Part shown: one piece after another, positions 37,102-46,502 of the stretch | Layout of the letters: each line of letters opens with the position of its first letter | How positions within the stretch are numbered: position 1 is the first letter of the stretch | Program-made: the position numbers and the translations under genes | Assembly: GCA_964568975.1 (NCBI GenBank) | Contig: CAZMSO010000009.1 | Coordinates: 1-64,000, forward strand | DNA: 64,000 nucleotides | Source: CAZADA01 sp964568975 | GTDB lineage: Bacteria; Pseudomonadota; Alphaproteobacteria; Caulobacterales; Maricaulaceae | Reading direction: 5' to 3' | The notes under the pieces: model-generated | Databases searched by the model: none | The model's input: the letters and a program-made list of their open reading frames with translations, nothing else | Told to the model about the DNA's origin: nothing

Positions 37102-38418
37102 ATGACATCGCCGCGGGGACGGGCTCGATGGCGCCGGCGCGTCGGGCGGGGCGCGACACGGTGGCTTGTGGGGCTGTCATGGGGCGTGCTCGCCATAGTG
37201 ACGGTTAGCGCGCCGGCCGCCGCCCAGCCGAGGGACCACGGCCTCGCCGCTGGACCGGGCGTGGAGCGGGTCGCGGCCGTCTGCACCGCCTGCCATCGCG
37301 CGAGCCTCATCCCTCGCAGCATGGGCTATGACCGCGCCGGCTGGGACGCGCTCACGGGCGCGATGATCGACCTCTCCGGCGATCCGCCGGCGAAAACCGC
37401 GATCCTTGATTACCTCGCCGCGCACTACCCGCCGGACAATCCGCGTCCCGCCACGCTGGTGGAGGGGCCGCTCGCGGTTCGCTTCACGTCGTGGACTGCG
37501 CCCACGCGGGGGCAACGCCCGCGCGATCCCGTGGAGGCGCCGGACGGACGGATTTGGTGGGTGGGCCAACGCCGCGACATTCTCGGCGTGCTTGATCCCG
37601 ACACCGGCGCGCTGCGGGAGTATCCGCTGCCCCCCGGCGCGCGTCCCCACAGCGTCAACATCGCCCCCGACGGCGGGGTCTGGTATCTCGGCAATGGCGA
37701 CGCGACGCTGGGACACCTCGATCCGGCCACTGGCGGCGTGCGCACACTTGCGATGCCGGACCCCGACGCGCGCGATCCGCACACCGGCGTGTTCGACGCC
37801 GACGGGATCTTCTGGTTCACGCTGCAACACAGCAACATGATCGGCCGGTTTGATCCCGCGACGCAGGACGTGCGCCTCGCGCCGATGCCGACTCCGAACG
37901 CACGGCCTTACGGGATCACAGTCGCAACCGACGGGACGCTGTGGGTCGCGTGCAACGGCGCGAACTGCCTGGTGCGCGTGGATCCGGAAACGATGGCCGC
38001 CACGCGCATCGACCTGCCGGGCGAGGACGCCCATGTGCGCCGGCTCGACATCGCCGAGGATGGGATGATTTGGTATGGCGATGCGGGGCGCGGGCGCCTC
38101 GGCCGTTATGATCCGACCACGGGCGACATCACCACCTGGCCGTCGCCGAGCGGGCCGAGCTCCCACCCTTATGCCCTCGCGATTGTCGACGGGATTGTTT
38201 GGTATACTGAATCCGGCGTACGGCCGGACGCGCTGGTGCGGTTTGATCCGAAAACAGAGAGCTTCCAAAGCTGGGCGATCCCGTCGGGAGTGCTGCCGTC
38301 CGGGCCGCTTTACGCAGGCATTGTGCGCCACATGCGCGCGACCCGCGACGGCGCGCTCCTGATGCATCAAGGCGCGACAAACCAGATTGTGCGCGTCGCC
38401 GTGCCCGCCGCCGACTGA
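37102..38418 (+). CDS. Periplasmic c-type heme and Vgb-like beta-propeller protein
   Basis: Exported 438-residue protein. After an Arg-rich n-region and hydrophobic core (signal peptide ending AAAQ) there is a single heme-attachment motif CTACH, then a repetitive region of about 300 residues with DGGVWYLGNG, DGIFWFTLQ, DGTLWVACNG and DGMIWYGD, the blades of a virginiamycin B lyase/streptogramin-lyase type propeller. Lyase activity is not implied; a redox or binding role is more likely. GGAGGAGG-type site precedes ATG 37102; upstream in-frame residues overlap the monooxygenase and are excluded. Confidence 0.78.
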   Translation: MTSPRGRARWRRRVGRGATRWLVGLSWGVLAIVTVSAPAAAQPRDHGLAAGPGVERVAAVCTACHRASLIPRSMGYDRAGWDALTGAMIDLSGDPPAKTAILDYLAAHYPPDNPRPATLVEGPLAVRFTSWTAPTRGQRPRDPVEAPDGRIWWVGQRRDILGVLDPDTGALREYPLPPGARPHSVNIAPDGGVWYLGNGDATLGHLDPATGGVRTLAMPDPDARDPHTGVFDADGIFWFTLQHSNMIGRFDPATQDVRLAPMPTPNARPYGITVATDGTLWVACNGANCLVRVDPETMAATRIDLPGEDAHVRRLDIAEDGMIWYGDAGRGRLGRYDPTTGDITTWPSPSGPSSHPYALAIVDGIVWYTESGVRPDALVRFDPKTESFQSWAIPSGVLPSGPLYAGIVRHMRATRDGALLMHQGATNQIVRVAVPAAD

Positions 38419-38481
38419 GGCGCGCCGCGACGCCGCCTGGCGGTGAGGCTGGCGGATGGCGCGCCGCCGCGCTAAATCGCG

Positions 38482-39687
38482 GTGATGCATGCGATTGATG
38501 ATTTGACGGATCCGCTGCCGCTTGCGCGCGCGCTGATCGAACGCCAAAGCGTGACGCCGGCCGATGACGGCGCCCTCGACACCCTCCAGGCGGCGCTGGA
38601 GCGTTTGGGGTTTGGGTGTCGGCGCTTGCGGTTTGCCGAGGTGGACAATCTCTACGCCCGCCGGGGCGCGGCTGGGCCCAATCTCTGCTTCGCCGGCCAC
38701 ACTGACGTCGTGCCCGTCGGGGATGCGGCCGCGTGGACGCGCCCGCCCTTCGCCGCGACGGTCGACGGCGACACGCTGTGGGGCCGCGGGGCGGTGGACA
38801 TGAAAAGCGCCATTGCGGCGTTTGTGGCCGCGATCGCGCGCGTCACCGCCGATGGCGCTGGCCCAACGGCCCAGGCCGGCGCCGTCAGCCTTTTGATCAC
38901 GGGCGATGAAGAAGGCCCCGGCCTCCACGGCACGAAGGCGGTGCTGCCGGCGCTGCATGCCGATGGCGAGCGCATCGACCATTGCCTCGTGGGCGAGCCG
39001 ACCAGCGCCGGGCGCCTCGGAGATCAGATCAAAATCGGCCGGCGCGGCTCCCTCAACGCCGTGGTGACGGTGGAGGGTCGTCAGGGCCATGTGGCGTATC
39101 CGGAACGGGCGGAAAACCCGGTGCCGATCCTCCTCACCCTGCTCGATCGGCTACGCGCGCGCATGATCGACCAGGGCCCTGTTCCTCATTTCCAGCCGTC
39201 CAATCTCGAAATCACCTCCGTCGACGTGGGCAATCGCGCCCACAATGTCATTCCGGCCCAGGCGCGCGCGCGTTTCAACATTCGCTTCAACACCGCTCAG
39301 CGCGGCGCAGACCTCGCCGAGTGGATCGAGGGCGAAGTGGCGGCCGCGCAGGGGGGCTTCGGCGCGGGGTTCGACGGCGATGTGCACGCCGACATTGCGG
39401 TGACAGGCGAGGCGTTTCTCACGCCCACGGGCCCGTTCACGGCGCTCTTGCACACGGCCGTGACCGCTGAGACGGGCGCGGAGCCGGTGTTCTCCACGGG
39501 CGGCGGCACGTCGGACGCGCGCTTCATTAAAGACTACGCGCCGGTGGCGGAGCTCGGCCTTGTGGGAACGACGATGCACCAGGTCGACGAGCGCGTCCCC
39601 CTTGCGGATATTGAAACGCTGACGCGCATTTACGCGCGGATCCTGCGCGGCTATTTCGCCGATCCCGCGCTCGCGCCCGCGGGATAG
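38482..39687 (+). CDS. dapE: Succinyl-diaminopimelate desuccinylase DapE
   Basis: Zinc hydrolase releasing LL-diaminopimelate from its N-succinyl form. The 401-residue protein has the M20 peptidase motifs FAGHTDVVP, WGRGAVDMKSAI, ITGDEEG, LVGEPTSAGRLGD and the C-terminal STGGGTSDARF with MHQVDE. Start is GTG 38482 or ATG 38485. The last 37 bp overlap the 3' end of truA on the other strand. Confidence 0.96.
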   Translation: MMHAIDDLTDPLPLARALIERQSVTPADDGALDTLQAALERLGFGCRRLRFAEVDNLYARRGAAGPNLCFAGHTDVVPVGDAAAWTRPPFAATVDGDTLWGRGAVDMKSAIAAFVAAIARVTADGAGPTAQAGAVSLLITGDEEGPGLHGTKAVLPALHADGERIDHCLVGEPTSAGRLGDQIKIGRRGSLNAVVTVEGRQGHVAYPERAENPVPILLTLLDRLRARMIDQGPVPHFQPSNLEITSVDVGNRAHNVIPAQARARFNIRFNTAQRGADLAEWIEGEVAAAQGGFGAGFDGDVHADIAVTGEAFLTPTGPFTALLHTAVTAETGAEPVFSTGGGTSDARFIKDYAPVAELGLVGTTMHQVDERVPLADIETLTRIYARILRGYFADPALAPAG

Positions 39688-40454
39688 ACCACGGCGGCGA
39701 GGTAAAGCCCCTCCGGCGGCGCCACGGGCCCGCAGGCGGCGCGGTCGCGGGCGGCGAGGATCTCGCCCATGCGCGCTTCGCGCCATTTGCCCCGCCCCAC
39801 CTCCACAAGCGCGCCCACCATGGACCGCACTTGGCGGTGCAAAAACGACCGCGCCGCACACGTCACCCACACCTCCGTCGGCGCAGCGAGCGCGCCGCTG
39901 TGCGCCCACGGGTCCCGCGATCGCGTCACTGTAATCGTGTCCAGCGTTTTCACGGGGCTGTCGGCTTGGCACTGGCTGTCGCGGAAGGTCGTGAAGTCAT
40001 GGCGCCCGACCAGAGCTTGGGCGGCGCGATGCATCGCCTCGGCGTCGAGGGCGGCGGGCACGCGCCACGCCGTCCCCGCCGCGACAGTCAGGGGCGCGCG
40101 CCGGTCGATGAGGCGATAGAGATACCGCCGCTCCACCGCGCTGAAGCGCGCATGGAAGTCATCGGCCGCCTTTTCCGCCGCGATGACGGCGATCGGCGCG
40201 GGCCGCAGATGGTGGTTGAGGGCGTCGCGCACCGTGTCCGGCGGCCAGTCCTTCGCAAAATCCACATGGGCGACTTGGCCAAGCGCGTGCACGCCGGCAT
40301 CCGTGCGCCCCGCGCCCTGGACGGCGCAGGCCTCGCCCGCAAGCGCTGCGGCCGCCTCCTCCAGCGCGCCTTGAACGCTTGGGCCATTGTCTTGGCGCTG
40401 CCAGCCCACAAACGGGCCGCCATGATACTCCACAGTGAGCGCATACCGGGGCAC
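39651..40454 (-). CDS. truA: tRNA pseudouridine38-40 synthase TruA
   Basis: Isomerises uridines 38-40 in tRNA anticodon arms. The 267-residue protein has YHGGPFVGWQRQ, the catalytic Asp in GRTDAGVHALGQV, and the C-terminal FLHRQVRSMVGALVEVGRGK. The GTG at 40454 (VPRYALTVEY) gives the canonical N-terminus; longer readings begin at a TTG inside the GNAT gene. Convergent and overlapping with dapE. Confidence 0.95.
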   Translation of the reverse strand: MPRYALTVEYHGGPFVGWQRQDNGPSVQGALEEAAAALAGEACAVQGAGRTDAGVHALGQVAHVDFAKDWPPDTVRDALNHHLRPAPIAVIAAEKAADDFHARFSAVERRYLYRLIDRRAPLTVAAGTAWRVPAALDAEAMHRAAQALVGRHDFTTFRDSQCQADSPVKTLDTITVTRSRDPWAHSGALAAPTEVWVTCAARSFLHRQVRSMVGALVEVGRGKWREARMGEILAARDRAACGPVAPPEGLYLAAVVYPAGASAGSAK

Positions 40455-40476
40455 GACGGACGGCCTTCCTCGCGCG

Positions 40477-41034
40477 TCAGCGCCGCCGCGGGGGCGGCCC
40501 GCTCGGCGAAACAAAGGCCTCCGGATACACTAAGCGGCCGCTTTCGCGGGTGTCCGGCCCAAGGTCGGCGCCCACACGCAACGCCATGAACGCCGGTCCT
40601 GGCCACGGCGAACGAAAGCGCGCCGCGGGGGCGGCGTCAAAACCGAAGCGCCCATAGTATCCCGGCTCGCCGAGCACGAAAATCCAGCTCTCGCCCGCGT
40701 CGCGCATCATCGCCACGCCTGTTTGAATAAGAGCCGATCCCACGCCTTCGCGCTGGCGGTCCGGGCGCACGCTCATGGGGCCGAGGCCCGCGGCGCGGCC
40801 CATGCGCGCCGGTGTCGCCGCTTCCTCGGCCGCCTCAGGCGCGATCCCAATGCGGAAGAACTGGATATGGCCGATCACAGCGCCCGCCGCCTCCGCCACC
40901 AAGGAGGCCAAGCTGTCGCCATCCACGGCGAGGCGTTGGACAATCGCGGCCTCCTGCGGCCCTCCAAAGGCGTGGGTCGTCAGCGCGGCGATGGCCGGAT
41001 CATCGGCGGGGGTTGCGAGGCGCACGAGAACCAT
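40477..41034 (-). CDS. GNAT-family N-acetyltransferase
   Basis: A 185-residue acetyltransferase with LGPMSVRPDRQREGVGSALIQTG, the acetyl-CoA binding loop RxxGxG/A, and VLGEPGYYGRFGFDAAP, typical of the YhbS-like subgroup. Substrate unknown. It lies between fmt and truA on the same strand, so def-fmt-GNAT-truA may be partly co-transcribed. Confidence 0.85.
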   Translation of the reverse strand: MVLVRLATPADDPAIAALTTHAFGGPQEAAIVQRLAVDGDSLASLVAEAAGAVIGHIQFFRIGIAPEAAEEAATPARMGRAAGLGPMSVRPDRQREGVGSALIQTGVAMMRDAGESWIFVLGEPGYYGRFGFDAAPAARFRSPWPGPAFMALRVGADLGPDTRESGRLVYPEAFVSPSGPPPRRR

Positions 41035-41099
41035 AGCTTATCGTGCCACAGAAGCGGCGGGCGCACACGCGCGCGCCGCAAGGGCCGCGCCGGCGGCGA

Positions 41100-42056
41100 T
41101 CACGCAATGACGACGCCGGCCGGCGCGCGCGCGCCGCGCAAAAACTCCGCCGCCGCTTGGGGCTTTTTGCCTTCGCGCTGGAGGTGCGTCAGCCGCACCG
41201 CACCGCCGTCAGGACCCGCGCCGCAGGCGATCAGCAAGGCGTCGTCGAGAATGGCGCCGGCGGCGGCGTCGCCGCGGGCGGCGTCGGGCTCCACATGGCA
41301 CTGCAACACTTTCACCCGAGCCGGGCCCCGCTCGCCGTCGAGTTCAAACCACGCGCCGGGAGCGGGCGACAAGCCGCGAATGTGGCGGTCGACGTCCGCG
41401 GCCGGGCGCGTCCACACGATCCGTGCTTCGGCCTTGTCGATTTTGTGGGCGTAGGTCACGCCCTCAGCGCTCTGGGGCGTGGGCTCCAGGCTGCCGCGCT
41501 CAAGCGCGGCGAGCGCCCGCGGCGCAAGCTGAGCGCCGATGACGGCAAGGCGGTCATGGAGGCTGCCGGCGGTGTCGTCGGCGTGAATCGGCGTGGTTTC
41601 GCTGAGGAGGATCGGCCCGGTGTCGAGGCCGGCCTCCATCTGCATGACTTGCACGCCCGTCACCGGATCGCCGGCCATAATCGCGCGGTGTATGGGCGCA
41701 GCCCCCCGCCACCGCGGCAAGAGCGAGGCGTGGAGATTGACGCACCCGAACCGGGGCGCGTCGAGGATCTCCTGGGGGAGGATCTGGCCATAGGCGACGA
41801 CGACCGCGAGATCGAGGGCGAGGGCGGCGAAGGCCGCGCGTTCGTCGTCTGCTTTCAGAGTGGCGGGCGTGCGCACCGGCAGGCCAAGCGCCTCAGCGCG
41901 CTGGTGCACGGGGCTTTTGCGTTCAGCCTGGCCGCGCCCCGCCGGGCGCGGCGGCTGGGTGTAGACGGCGGCGACGTCATGGCCGGCGGCGACAATCTCC
42001 GTCAGCGGCGCGACGGCGAAGTCCGGCGTGCCCATGAACGCAAGGCGGAGGGTCAT
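41100..42056 (-). CDS. fmt: Methionyl-tRNA formyltransferase
   Basis: Formylates initiator Met-tRNA using 10-formyl-THF. The 318-residue protein begins LRLAFMGTPDFAV and has the signature VNLHASLLPRWRGAAPI and MEAGLDTGPIL; the C-terminal domain carries the tRNA-binding fold. AAGGAA precedes the ATG. It lies 300 bp downstream of def, its functional partner. Confidence 0.97.
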   Translation of the reverse strand: MTLRLAFMGTPDFAVAPLTEIVAAGHDVAAVYTQPPRPAGRGQAERKSPVHQRAEALGLPVRTPATLKADDERAAFAALALDLAVVVAYGQILPQEILDAPRFGCVNLHASLLPRWRGAAPIHRAIMAGDPVTGVQVMQMEAGLDTGPILLSETTPIHADDTAGSLHDRLAVIGAQLAPRALAALERGSLEPTPQSAEGVTYAHKIDKAEARIVWTRPAADVDRHIRGLSPAPGAWFELDGERGPARVKVLQCHVEPDAARGDAAAGAILDDALLIACGAGPDGGAVRLTHLQREGKKPQAAAEFLRGARAPAGVVIA

Positions 42057-42357
42057 CGGTGTTCCTTGTCATCGAAAACGGGCGCGCGCTGAGCGTTTAC
42101 GGGAGCGCGCGCCGCGGCGGCCTTTGCGCTCGTAATCCCACGCGCCGCCGTGATCAAGACAATGGTCGATCGCACCGCAAGGCCGCGTCGGGACGTTCGT
42201 CCGTCATGGCCCCCACACGACCATCACGTGCGGACACCACACGCCGAACCAGGCGTGGATGAGCGTGCGAGCGACGCTTGTCGCCCAGAACCCGGACTGA
42301 CGCAGCGCCGGCGTGAGAGACCTCGCCGCCGCCGCCACACACCCGAACCGCGTCCTC
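42057..42357. other. Def-fmt intergenic region (301 bp), no gene seen
   Basis: GC-rich sequence between def and fmt. I see the fmt ribosome-binding site (AAGGAA) at the left end and no supported ORF, RNA or terminator. The short reading frame on the minus strand has no family features. Confidence 0.5.
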
Positions 42358-42876
42358 TTAGGCTTTCACTTTCTCAGCCTGAGCTTTCTGGACGCGTTTG
42401 ACCGCGCGGTCGCGCTTGAGCCGCGACAAGTAATCAATGAACAGCACGCCTTCGAGATGGTCCATCTCGTGTTGAATGCACACCGCATAAAGGCCCTCGG
42501 CCCATTCCACCACTTCCTCGCCGTGATAATTGAGATAGCGGATCTTCGCGCGCAGGGGCCGCTCGACCGCCTCAAACACATCCGGGATGGACAAACACCC
42601 CTCCTCATAGGGGGCGGTGTCGGCGTTGGTCTCCACGATCTCGGGATTGGCGAAATATCGCGGCTGGGGCTCTTCGTCCGCGCCGGCGAGGTCCATGACG
42701 ATCACGCGCTTGGGCACGCCGATTTGGATCGCCGCAAGGCCGATGCCCGGGGCGGCGTACATGGTCTCAAGCATATCATCCATCAGCGCACGGATGTCGT
42801 CGTCGACCCGCGCGACGGGCTCAGAGATCTGCTTCAGCCGGGGGTCCGGCACCGTGAGGATCGGTCGTATCGCCAT
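42358..42876 (-). CDS. def: Peptide deformylase
   Basis: Metalloenzyme removing the N-formyl group from nascent proteins. The 172-residue protein has the three deformylase motifs: GIGLAAIQIG (44-53), EGCLS (92-96) and HEMDH (136-140), which supply Cys and two His metal ligands. Located between rmuC and fmt on the same strand. Confidence 0.98.
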   Translation of the reverse strand: MAIRPILTVPDPRLKQISEPVARVDDDIRALMDDMLETMYAAPGIGLAAIQIGVPKRVIVMDLAGADEEPQPRYFANPEIVETNADTAPYEEGCLSIPDVFEAVERPLRAKIRYLNYHGEEVVEWAEGLYAVCIQHEMDHLEGVLFIDYLSRLKRDRAVKRVQKAQAEKVKA

Positions 42877-43186
42877 GGCGTGAAACTAAGAACCGTTCTA
42901 ACGTCAATCAAGCGTCTGCTGCGGCGCAGCATTGTCTGCGCCAGCCCTCTCCAGAAGGTTAGCACACACGCGCGCCGCACATCACGCCGCATCGGCCTCC
43001 CGCTATGGGTCTCGCCTCCTCGGCCCGAGATCGAGGGCGTCCATCCCTCCCGCCGCCGGCTTTGGGGCTCTGGCGCGCCTCGCCCATCCCAGCGCCCCGC
43101 TGATCCGCGCCGAGCCCTGCGGGCGCGCGTCCCTCGTCTTTCCGTCCCAGGGCTTCCGTCCCGGGGCTTCCGTCCGAGGGCTCCCG
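42877..43186. other. rmuC-def intergenic region (310 bp)
   Basis: No supported gene. The left part should hold the def promoter; the right part holds four imperfect 14-bp tandem repeats that run into the 3' end of rmuC. No classical hairpin with a T-tract was found. Confidence 0.5.
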
Positions 43187-43194
43187 TCATTGGG
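43139..43194. repeat. Four imperfect 14-bp tandem repeats at the 3' end of rmuC
   Basis: Units TTTCCGTCCCAGGG, CTTCCGTCCCGGGG, CTTCCGTCCGAGGG and CTCCCGTCATTGGG follow one another; the last overlaps the rmuC stop codon. Similar short repeats occur at other gene ends in this window. Confidence 0.7.
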
Positions 43195-44665
43195 CGCGCG
43201 CCGTCCGGCCCGGCGCCGCCGCCTCCACCTCGCGCACCATGGCGACATCGCCAGCCGCTCCATCCGCCGCCGTGTCGTCGGTCGTTGCGTCAAGCCGCAA
43301 ATCCCGTCCCGGCGCCGGCAAGCGCGCTGCGGTCTCGAGTTGCTCAAGCTCCGGGGCGGCGGCGTTGGCGTCAAACACCTCCAGTTCGAGGAATTTGCGC
43401 GCGCCGGGCATGACTTTCGCCTCCAGCGACCCCACCGCTTGATTGTAGCTTTTGACGCTCTTCTCCAGCGTTTTGCCGAGCGACGCCATGTGTCCGCCAA
43501 AGGCGGCCAAACGGTCATAAAGCACTTTGCCGAGCTGGGCGACGTCTTGAGCGCGCTTAGCCGCCTCCTCCTGGCGCCAGCCGAAGGCCGCCGCCTTCGC
43601 CAGCGCCACAAGCGTGGCGGGCGTGACAATGATGACGCGGCTTTCCACCGCGCGTTGGAAGAGGTCAGGGTCGCGCTCGGCGGCGGCGGCGTAGAAATTC
43701 TCGCCGGGAATGAACATCGCAACGAAATCGGGACTGCCCTCCACTTTGTCCCAATAGGCTTTGCTGGCGAGTTTCTGGGCGTGGTCGCGCACATGCTTGG
43801 CGTGGCGCGCCAAAGCCGCCTCGCGCGCGCCGTCGTCGGAGGCGTCCACAGCGTCGAGATAAGCGCCCATGGGCGCTTTGGCGTCGATCACCAGCATCGC
43901 GCCCCCCGGCAACCGCACCGTCACGTCGGGCCGATGGAGGCGGTCTTCCGCGTCGCGCACGCCGCGTTCAGTGTGGAAATCACAATGGGCGGACATGCCC
44001 GCCAATTCCAAAATGTTGCGCAGCTGCTCCTCGCCCCAGCGCCCGCGCGTCTTAGGTTGCGCGCGCAAGGCGGTGGCGAGCTTGCCCGTCTCTGCGCGCG
44101 TCGCCTCTAAGCTTTCGCCGATTTTGCGGATTTGCTCGCCCAAAACGCTGTGATCGCGCAACCGGGTTTGCTCCAACGCTTTCACTTGCGTGGCGAAGGA
44201 CGTAAAGCTTTCTTGGATGGGGGTGAGGAGCGCGCGCATCGCCTCCTCGCGCGCTTTAAGCCCGCCCTCGGCCGTCGATTGCTGCTTCGCCAGCGTCTCC
44301 CCCGCCAGTTTGAGAAACGCCTCATTGCTTTTGGCCAACGCGTCCTGGGCGAGGGCGGCGAACTTCGTCTCCACCTCCGCGCGCAAGCGGGTCAAGTCGT
44401 CGCGTTCGCGCGCAAACGCGGCTTCACGCTCCCGCGCGCCCGCCAGCGCCGCCTCAACCTCCGACACACGCGCGCGCGCCGCCGCCAGCTCCTCGGCCAA
44501 GTCCTGCGCGCGCGCCGCCGCCAGCTTCGCCGCGAAAGCCTCCGCAGCCGCGTGCTCGCCCTTCGCCTCCGCCGCACGCCGCCGCGCCATCTCCTCGCGC
44601 AGCCGCCACACCGCGAACGCCAACGCCGGCAGCGCCAGCACCATTAAGGCGTAGCCGACATCCAT
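43187..44665 (-). CDS. rmuC: RmuC-family recombination-limiting protein
   Basis: RmuC limits inversion and recombination at inverted repeats in E. coli and is a predicted nuclease-fold protein. The 492-residue product has an N-terminal TM helix (about 5-22), a long coiled coil (about 25-150), and the conserved core GRWGEEQLRNILELAGM, PDVTVRLPGGAMLVIDAKAP and FVAMFIPGENFYAAA. ATG 44665 has GGAGG upstream; longer readings add a sequence unlike the family. A LexA-like box lies 27 bp upstream, suggesting SOS control. Confidence 0.94.
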   Translation of the reverse strand: MDVGYALMVLALPALAFAVWRLREEMARRRAAEAKGEHAAAEAFAAKLAAARAQDLAEELAAARARVSEVEAALAGAREREAAFARERDDLTRLRAEVETKFAALAQDALAKSNEAFLKLAGETLAKQQSTAEGGLKAREEAMRALLTPIQESFTSFATQVKALEQTRLRDHSVLGEQIRKIGESLEATRAETGKLATALRAQPKTRGRWGEEQLRNILELAGMSAHCDFHTERGVRDAEDRLHRPDVTVRLPGGAMLVIDAKAPMGAYLDAVDASDDGAREAALARHAKHVRDHAQKLASKAYWDKVEGSPDFVAMFIPGENFYAAAAERDPDLFQRAVESRVIIVTPATLVALAKAAAFGWRQEEAAKRAQDVAQLGKVLYDRLAAFGGHMASLGKTLEKSVKSYNQAVGSLEAKVMPGARKFLELEVFDANAAAPELEQLETAARLPAPGRDLRLDATTDDTAADGAAGDVAMVREVEAAAPGRTARAQ

Positions 44666-44691
44666 GGGGCTCCTCCACGCAATCCAAATCA

Positions 44692-44706
44692 GAACAAAAT
44701 AGAAAC
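44692..44706 (-). promoter_or_regulatory. LexA-like box upstream of rmuC
   Basis: GAAC-AAAATAG-AAAC matches the alphaproteobacterial LexA box with one mismatch and agrees with the perfect recA box of this window at 13 of 15 positions, including the AT-rich spacer. It lies 27 bp upstream of rmuC, a DNA-recombination gene. Confidence 0.55.
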
Positions 44707-44875
44707 ACACAGCGGCCATCGCGTCAACACCGCGCCTTGATGGTGGCCGATTCGCGCGATGAAGACCTGGACCAATCGCGGACCGTGGCCCAAGAGACGC
44801 AGAGCCGCTTAAGCGGCGCCGCTGGCGTCTTGGCGCACGCACTGGTTCGATCGCCCGCCCGCAGGGAGGCCGTCC

Positions 44876-45649
44876 ATGAGCGCAGGCAAAACCGGACGCG
44901 TCGTGTGGCGCGACCTATTCACACCCGATCGCCCCGAGGCGATGGCGTTTTACGCGCGCGTCGCGGGCTGGCGCTACCACACCGAACACGCGCGCGATTG
45001 CGCCTGGGGCGGCGGCGCGCGGGACTTCGTCCTCGCGCTCCACCAGGGCGAAGCGGGCGCGGGGTTTGTTGAGACGCCTGAGGGACTGGACGACGGTTGG
45101 ATCCCTTATGTCGAAGTCAAGGACGTGGACGCCGCCGCGGCGACGGGCGCACGCTGCGGCGGGACGGTGGTCAAACCGCCCTTCGAGGTTCCTGGCGTCG
45201 GCCGCAATTGCCTTTTGAAAGACCCCGCCGGCGCCTCTGTGGGCCTTGCCCTGTCGCGTCACGCCTTTCCCGCGCCCACGCGCCAATTTGGGGTCGAGCG
45301 CTATCTCAGCGCTGATCCGGCGCTCCTCGCTGGGTTTTACGCCCCCGTGCTCGGTTGGGCTGTCTCAGACGAGAGCGACACCGTGACAGCGACGACAGCG
45401 TCAGGGGAAGCCGCGGCGCGCCATCAGCTCGCCCACGCCCCGCTCCAGGGCCGCGCGCGTTGGCTTCCCTGCGTTTACGTCGCCGACATCGACGCCTCAA
45501 TCGCGCAGGCGACGGCGTTGGGCGGCGACATCCTCCATGATGCGGCGGCGGCGGACGCGACCCGCGGCGTGGTGTTGCGCGACCCCCAGGGCGCCTGGGT
45601 GTGTCTGTCGTGCGCGCCGCCACACGGCGGCTCCACGATGACGCCGTAA
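44876..45649 (+). CDS. Two-domain VOC (glyoxalase/bleomycin-resistance fold) protein
   Basis: A 257-residue protein with two tandem vicinal-oxygen-chelate domains (about 6-128 and 135-252). The N-terminal one has VVWRDLFTPDRPEAMAFYARVAGW and FVLALHQGEA; the C-terminal one ERYLSADPALLAGFYAPVLGW and LRDPQGAWVCLS. Activity cannot be assigned; family members include lyases, dioxygenases and resistance proteins. Divergent from rmuC. Confidence 0.82.
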   Translation: MSAGKTGRVVWRDLFTPDRPEAMAFYARVAGWRYHTEHARDCAWGGGARDFVLALHQGEAGAGFVETPEGLDDGWIPYVEVKDVDAAAATGARCGGTVVKPPFEVPGVGRNCLLKDPAGASVGLALSRHAFPAPTRQFGVERYLSADPALLAGFYAPVLGWAVSDESDTVTATTASGEAAARHQLAHAPLQGRARWLPCVYVADIDASIAQATALGGDILHDAAAADATRGVVLRDPQGAWVCLSCAPPHGGSTMTP

Positions 45650-45686
45650 AGGCGCGTCCGACCCAAAGCGCTCAGGCGCCGGCAAC

Positions 45687-46502
45687 CTAAGGCGGGCAAG
45701 CCGCGCCGCCGGGGCTTGGCGCAAGGCCCACACGCCAGAGGCTGAGGCCAAGCGGCGCGTCGGCTTCAAGCGTCAACGGCCGCTCCACGTGAGCGAGATC
45801 CACGCCCGCGTCGGCGAAACACCGCAAGGGAACCACAAGATCGCGCCACACGCCGATCTCCCCGCTGTTCAAGGCGGCCGTCACATCACGGCGCCCGACG
45901 CACTGCGGCCCGCAGCCAACCGCGAGCGTCACCGCGCCGAGCGGCGTGGCGTCGAGGCGATAGGTCACCGCCAACGCGACATCGCCATTGGCTTGGCGGC
46001 GCCAATCAACCGGCGCGCCAGCGCTGACGGGGCCCGCCGGCCCAGCCCCGGTCCACGTCAGCGCGAGCGTGTCTTCCTGCGCCTCGCGATCAGCGCGAGC
46101 CCAGCGCAGGCCGCCGCCGGGCGTCGCCCCGCGCGGCCCGTCCACGCCCGTCGCTCCGCCCGCATCCTCAAGCGTCAGCGTCCAACCGGGGCCGGAACCG
46201 CCGGCGGTTAGAAGGACATCGCCTTGGACCGCGGCGACGGCGTAGTCGTCACGCAGTTGGGCCAAAGCTCCCGCCTCGCCATAGCGCAGGCCGAAGCCAT
46301 AAGGAAAAAGCGCCTCAGCGCTCGTGCCGTCGGTGACGTTGGTGGCGGTTTGGTCCGGCCGCGCCGGCCAGGAAAACGACAGCCGGCCGGTGACGGCGTG
46401 GCGCGGCGCGCCGGCGGCGTCGCCAATAAGCACATCGGCCACGCCGCCGCCCTTAGAGCCCGGAAGCCAGGCGGCCACGAAGGCGTCAGCGGCGATGTCA
46501 TG
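45687..46502 (-). pseudogene. 5'-truncated GH3 beta-glucosidase (C-terminal fragment)
   Basis: The open frame reads DAFVAAWLPGSKGGGVADVL, then LSFSWPARPDQTATN and ALFPYGFGLRYGE, the conserved C-terminus of glycoside hydrolase family 3, followed by about 130 residues matching an ExoP-type galactose-binding C-terminal domain (CGPQCVGRRDVTAAL). The catalytic N-terminal barrel and most of the second domain, some 500-600 residues, are missing: an in-frame TAG lies at 46503-46505, just upstream of the fragment. It is probably a deletion remnant. A GTG at 46478 could express 263 residues without hydrolase activity. Confidence 0.78.

Noticed and set aside
37177..39090. A 637-codon open frame on the minus strand opposite the heme/propeller gene and dapE
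   Set aside because: It is a mirror of two well-supported genes in a GC-rich genome, with His/Arg-rich low-information sequence and no family motif. Similar antisense frames (3899-5710 plus, 6745-8202 minus, 55386-56747 minus, 56351-57772 minus) were dismissed for the same reason.
42154..42342. 62-codon minus-strand frame between def and fmt
   Set aside because: No ribosome-binding site, no motif, composition like random GC-rich DNA.
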